Source: CAZLNV01 sp964561095
GTDB taxonomy: Bacteria > Bacillota_I > Bacilli_A > RF39 > UBA660
Assembly (NCBI GenBank): GCA_964561095.1
Contig: CAZLNV010000035.1
Location: 1-7,602 of the forward strand
DNA: 7,602 bases
Direction of reading: 5' to 3'
Shown: in pieces, positions 5,070 through 7,602 of the stretch
How the letters are laid out: every line of letters begins with the position of its first letter
Position numbering within the stretch: the first letter of the stretch is position 1
Made by a program: the position numbers and the translations under genes
Notes under the pieces: model-generated
Database searches by the model: none
What the model saw: only the letters and a program-made list of their open reading frames with translations
Told to the model about the DNA's origin: nothing

Positions 5070-5255
5070 ATGAAGAAAATAATGTTAATAATAAAAAGAA
5101 TCGTGATGGGATTATGTATGTTATATACTTTTAATATTTTGGTAAGTAAAACGGGTTTGATAATTCCTATTAATACATATTCAATATTATTAGTCACTAT
5201 ATTAGATATTCCAGGAATAATCCTATTATTAATATTAAAAAAATTTTTAATATAG
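5070..5255 (+). CDS. bofA: Short BofA-family membrane protein
   Basis: This 61-residue, strongly hydrophobic protein has two probable membrane segments (about 4-25 and 37-56). Its second half matches B. subtilis BofA, the inhibitor of pro-sigma-K processing by the SpoIVFB protease: GLIIPIN (29-35) against GIHVPIN, then IPGI (47-50) and the end KKFLI against KQFII. From memory of the 87-residue BofA, its functional residues N48, N61 and T64 align with N22, N35 and S38 here. The first membrane segment of BofA (about 26 residues) is absent. The start has AGGTGA (5055-5060) at 9 bases. The place after recR is that of bofA in Bacillus. Whether it acts in sporulation or has another role in this organism cannot be told from the window. 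Confidence 0.75.
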   Translation: MKKIMLIIKRIVMGLCMLYTFNILVSKTGLIIPINTYSILLVTILDIPGIILLLILKKFLI

Positions 5256-5271
5256 ATCTTAAGAGGTAAAA

Positions 5272-6087
5272 ATGAGTATTGATTCAATAGAAAAATATTT
5301 TAGAAAAAATATGTTAAGTGGGACAATTGGACATGCTTACTTATTTTCTAATACCAATTATCAAAATGTTCAGAATTTGTTTAATGAAATAATAAAAAAA
5401 TATATTTTTAACGGTAAATTAGAAACGAACCTTAATCCTGATTTTTACTTAATTGAACCCGAAAAGGGTGTAATAAAAAAAGAAAAAATAATTGAACTAG
5501 AACAAGAAATAATGAAGACATCTCAAACAAATAATAAGAAATTGTACATTATTAATGAATGTGAAAAATTAAATAATTATTCTGCAAATAGTTTATTAAA
5601 AACTTTGGAAGAGCCAAGCAAAAATGTTTATGCATTCTTATTTACGGAAAACATTGAAAAAGTGTTTCCAACAATAAAATCAAGGTGTCAAATAATATAT
5701 TGTGATAATAAAGAAAAAGTGGAATTGTGTGATGATGAAGTAATCAATAAAAGCATTTTAATGATTCAAAAAATAGAAGAGCATCAAATAAAAGTAATTG
5801 CTTATAACGCTAAAGATTTTTACAAATCTTTTGATAAAGAAGATTTAAAAAAAGTATTAAATGTAGTAGAATATTTTTATAAAGACTGCATTAATGAATT
5901 AAATAATATGGAACTAGAGTACTTTGAAGATTATAAGAATTTAATAGAAAAAGTATTAGAAAAAAATAAAGAAGATAAAATAATAAGAAAAATAATAATA
6001 ATAAGTAGAAATTTGAGCTTATTAGAGTATAATTTAAATTTAAATGCATTTATGGACAAGTTATTAATAGAAATAGGGAGAGTATGA
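5272..6087 (+). CDS. holB: DNA polymerase III clamp-loader subunit delta prime
   Basis: Delta prime is the non-catalytic stator of the clamp loader, placed next to DnaX in the ring. The 271-residue product resembles the first domains of DnaX: GHAYLFS at 20-26, then ANSLLKTLEEP at 105-115 and the arginine-finger motif SRC at 137-139, which acts on the ATP site of a DnaX neighbour. The phosphate-binding loop is degenerate (SNTNYQNVQN at 26-35, no GKT) and the Walker B acids are altered (IINECEKL), as expected for a subunit that does not hydrolyse ATP. The zinc cysteines of DnaX are absent. It is shorter than B. subtilis HolB (about 330). The ribosome site AAGAGG lies 5 bases before the ATG, a short spacing. 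The tmk gene usually found nearby is missing. Confidence 0.93.
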   Translation: MSIDSIEKYFRKNMLSGTIGHAYLFSNTNYQNVQNLFNEIIKKYIFNGKLETNLNPDFYLIEPEKGVIKKEKIIELEQEIMKTSQTNNKKLYIINECEKLNNYSANSLLKTLEEPSKNVYAFLFTENIEKVFPTIKSRCQIIYCDNKEKVELCDDEVINKSILMIQKIEEHQIKVIAYNAKDFYKSFDKEDLKKVLNVVEYFYKDCINELNNMELEYFEDYKNLIEKVLEKNKEDKIIRKIIIISRNLSLLEYNLNLNAFMDKLLIEIGRV

Positions 6088-6088
6088 T

Positions 6089-6904
6089 ATGGCAAAGGTT
6101 GTTGGAATAGAATTTAAAAGCAAAGGTAAAATATACTATTTTGATTTAAATAATGTTGAATTGAATGATGAAACAGAAGTAATTGTTGAAACAGAAAAAG
6201 GTTTAGAATATGGTAACATAGTGATATTTAATGAAAATATAAAAAGTGTACCAGAAAATATAGAATTATCAAAAGTAATAAGAGTTGCTACAAAATCAGA
6301 TAAAAAGATTTATGAAAAAAACAAGAAAGATTCAGAAAAGGCAATAGAAAATGCTACTAGGATAGCTAAAGATTTAGGACTTTCAATGACATTTGTAGAC
6401 TCAAATTTTAGTTTTGAAAGAAATCAATTAATGTTATATTTTATATCTGATAACAGGGTGGATTTTAGGGATTTAGCAAGGCAATTAGCAGGTATATATA
6501 AAACAAGAATTGAATTAAGACAAATTGGAGTAAGAGATAAGGCAAAAGAAGTTTCAGGATTAGGTCAATGTGGGAGAAAATTATGCTGTTCAAGTTTTTT
6601 GAAAGATTTAGATTCTGTGACAATAGCAATGGCAAAAAATCAAAACATTGTATTAAATCCAAATAAAATTAATGGTCAATGTGGAAGACTTTTGTGTTGT
6701 TTTAATTATGAAGATGAATTATACAGAGAAAATAGAAAATATATGCCAGAGTTGGGAGAAAAAGTTGACACTGATTTTGGAGAAGGAACCGTTATTTTTA
6801 TAGATATACCAAACAAAAAATTTATTGTAAACATTCCGGATCATGGTAAAGAAATAATAAAAATAAAAAACAAGTGTGAAGAATGTGAAAAATGTAATAA
6901 ATGA
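6089..6904 (+). CDS. ricT: PSP1-domain protein RicT (YaaT)
   Basis: RicT (YaaT) forms the Fe-S RicA-RicF-RicT complex that in B. subtilis directs RNase Y to mature certain operon mRNAs and also affects sporulation, competence and biofilm formation. The 271-residue product is of family length. Its PSP1 core includes IELRQIGVRDKAKEVSGLG (141-159) and two signature cysteine blocks, GQCGRKLCC (159-167) and GQCGRLLCC (196-204), which hold the cluster-binding cysteines. The start lies 1 base after the holB stop, with AGGGAG (6075-6080) in the end of holB as ribosome site. An unusual C-terminal tail CEECEKC (C263, C266, C269) adds three spaced cysteines. RicA and RicF are not encoded here. Confidence 0.94.
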   Translation: MAKVVGIEFKSKGKIYYFDLNNVELNDETEVIVETEKGLEYGNIVIFNENIKSVPENIELSKVIRVATKSDKKIYEKNKKDSEKAIENATRIAKDLGLSMTFVDSNFSFERNQLMLYFISDNRVDFRDLARQLAGIYKTRIELRQIGVRDKAKEVSGLGQCGRKLCCSSFLKDLDSVTIAMAKNQNIVLNPNKINGQCGRLLCCFNYEDELYRENRKYMPELGEKVDTDFGEGTVIFIDIPNKKFIVNIPDHGKEIIKIKNKCEECEKCNK

Positions 6905-7602
6905 TTTAGTAGGATATAAAAATTTAAAAATAGTGCAATGTAATGAATATTTTAATTTTAGTTTGGATTCAGTTCTTCTTCCAAACTTTATTGAATTAAA
7001 GGAAAATGTAAAAAACATTTTAGATTTAGGCACTGGTAATGCTCCAATTCCTTTAATATTATCAACAAAAACTAAAGAAAAAATTATAGGAATTGAAATT
7101 CAAAAAGAAATATATGATTTGGCAATCGAATCGGTAAAGTTAAATAAATTAGAAAAACAGATAGAAATTAAAAATATAGACATAAAAGATTTACTAAATT
7201 ATTATAAATCAGAATCTTTTGATTTAATTTGTTCTAACCCACCATATTTTAAAAAAGTTGAAACAAGCATTGTTAATAATAATAATGTAAAAACTAATGC
7301 AAGGCATGAAACATTAATAACTTTAGAAGAATTGGTTAATATATCTAGCAAATTGTTAAAAAATAAAGGTGCGCTAGCTTTAGTACACAGAACAGAGCGC
7401 TTGGCAGAAATTGTGGAAATTTTAAAAGCAAATAAGTTAGAAGCAAAAAGAATTAAGTTTATATATCCTAAAAAGAATTCTAACTCTAATTTAGTATTAA
7501 TTGAAGCAATAAAGAATGCTAATATAGGAGTGAAAGTGTTAGAACCTTTAATTGTTCACGATGAAAATGGAAATTATACAAAAGAAGTATTAGAATTATT
7601 TC
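6885..7602 (+). CDS. yabB: TrmN6/YabB-like adenine-N6 methyltransferase, 3'-truncated
   Basis: This is a class I SAM-dependent methyltransferase of the YabB/TrmN6 type; the E. coli member makes m6A37 in tRNA1(Val). The order is clear: an N-terminal stretch NDLVGYKNLKIVQ, FSLDSVLLPNF, motif I DLGTGN (residues 47-52 from the chosen start), the acidic IGIEIQ that binds the SAM ribose, and the catalytic NPPYF at 7236-7250, typical of N6-adenine enzymes. ARHETLITLEELV and RIKFIYPKKNSNSNLVLIEA also match B. subtilis YabB. The frame is open to the window end (239 codons). No ATG fits. The family's first conserved residues precede the ricT stop, so GTG 6885 (20-base overlap with ricT, no clear ribosome site) is the best guess; GTG 6876 is possible. 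Translational coupling to ricT is likely. yabA, which separates these genes in Bacillus, is missing. Confidence 0.88.
   Translation, partial: MKNVINDLVGYKNLKIVQCNEYFNFSLDSVLLPNFIELKENVKNILDLGTGNAPIPLILSTKTKEKIIGIEIQKEIYDLAIESVKLNKLEKQIEIKNIDIKDLLNYYKSESFDLICSNPPYFKKVETSIVNNNNVKTNARHETLITLEELVNISSKLLKNKGALALVHRTERLAEIVEILKANKLEAKRIKFIYPKKNSNSNLVLIEAIKNANIGVKVLEPLIVHDENGNYTKEVLELF

Noticed and set aside
5232..5253. AT-only inverted repeat at the end of bofA as a terminator
   Set aside because: A 9-10 bp stem of A/T only without a T-run behind it. It encodes the conserved ILKKFLI end of BofA and lies just before the holB ribosome site.
6082..6904. Mycoplasma genetic code with TGA as Trp
   Set aside because: holB and ricT end at TGA exactly where homology ends, and Trp is encoded by TGG in tadA (NWRLDD) and dnaX.

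Overview
The window looks like an AT-rich Bacillota chromosome, from a member of the Bacilli or a lineage between Bacilli and Mollicutes. G+C is very low by eye, and Arg is almost always AGA. TGA is a normal stop (holB and ricT end in TGA), so this is genetic code 11 and not the mycoplasma code. The gene order gyrA - (SRP RNA, tadA) - dnaX - ybaB/yaaK - recR - bofA - holB - ricT/yaaT - yabB is the origin-proximal order known from Bacillus subtilis, without tmk, yaaQ, yaaR and yabA. All genes are on the + strand. I see no mobile element, CRISPR array, tRNA or rRNA.

Layout. Bases 3-1808 hold the C-terminal three quarters of gyrA. Bases 1809-2036 are non-coding but densely functional. First comes an 86-bp block (1817-1902) of three consecutive perfect palindromes. 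Their cores match the ParB site parS in a CC/GG variant, the Noc binding site (NBS), and canonical parS. Next come a strong sigma-A type promoter and a very short SRP (4.5S-like) RNA whose closing helix plus T-run can act as its own terminator. tadA begins 14 bases after that T-run. A weak AT-rich terminator and an extended -10 promoter separate tadA from a tightly packed run: dnaX, ybaB, recR, a short BofA-like membrane protein, holB, ricT and a yabB/trmN6-like methyltransferase cut off by the window end.

How the genes work together. gyrA, dnaX, holB and recR serve DNA supercoiling, replisome clamp loading and recombinational repair. YbaB is a nucleoid-associated partner often next to recR. 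SRP RNA and TadA serve protein targeting and tRNA decoding. RicT and YabB act in RNA processing and modification and regulation. BofA is a sporulation checkpoint protein in Bacillus.

The most notable signal is the parS-NBS-parS composite after gyrA, together with a second NBS inside dnaX that is identical over 24 bp. It sits in coding sequence at the only CGN arginine codon I find in that gene. This suggests that ParB (segregation) and Noc (nucleoid occlusion) load side by side near the origin in this organism. Neither protein is encoded in the window, so this rests on site recognition alone.
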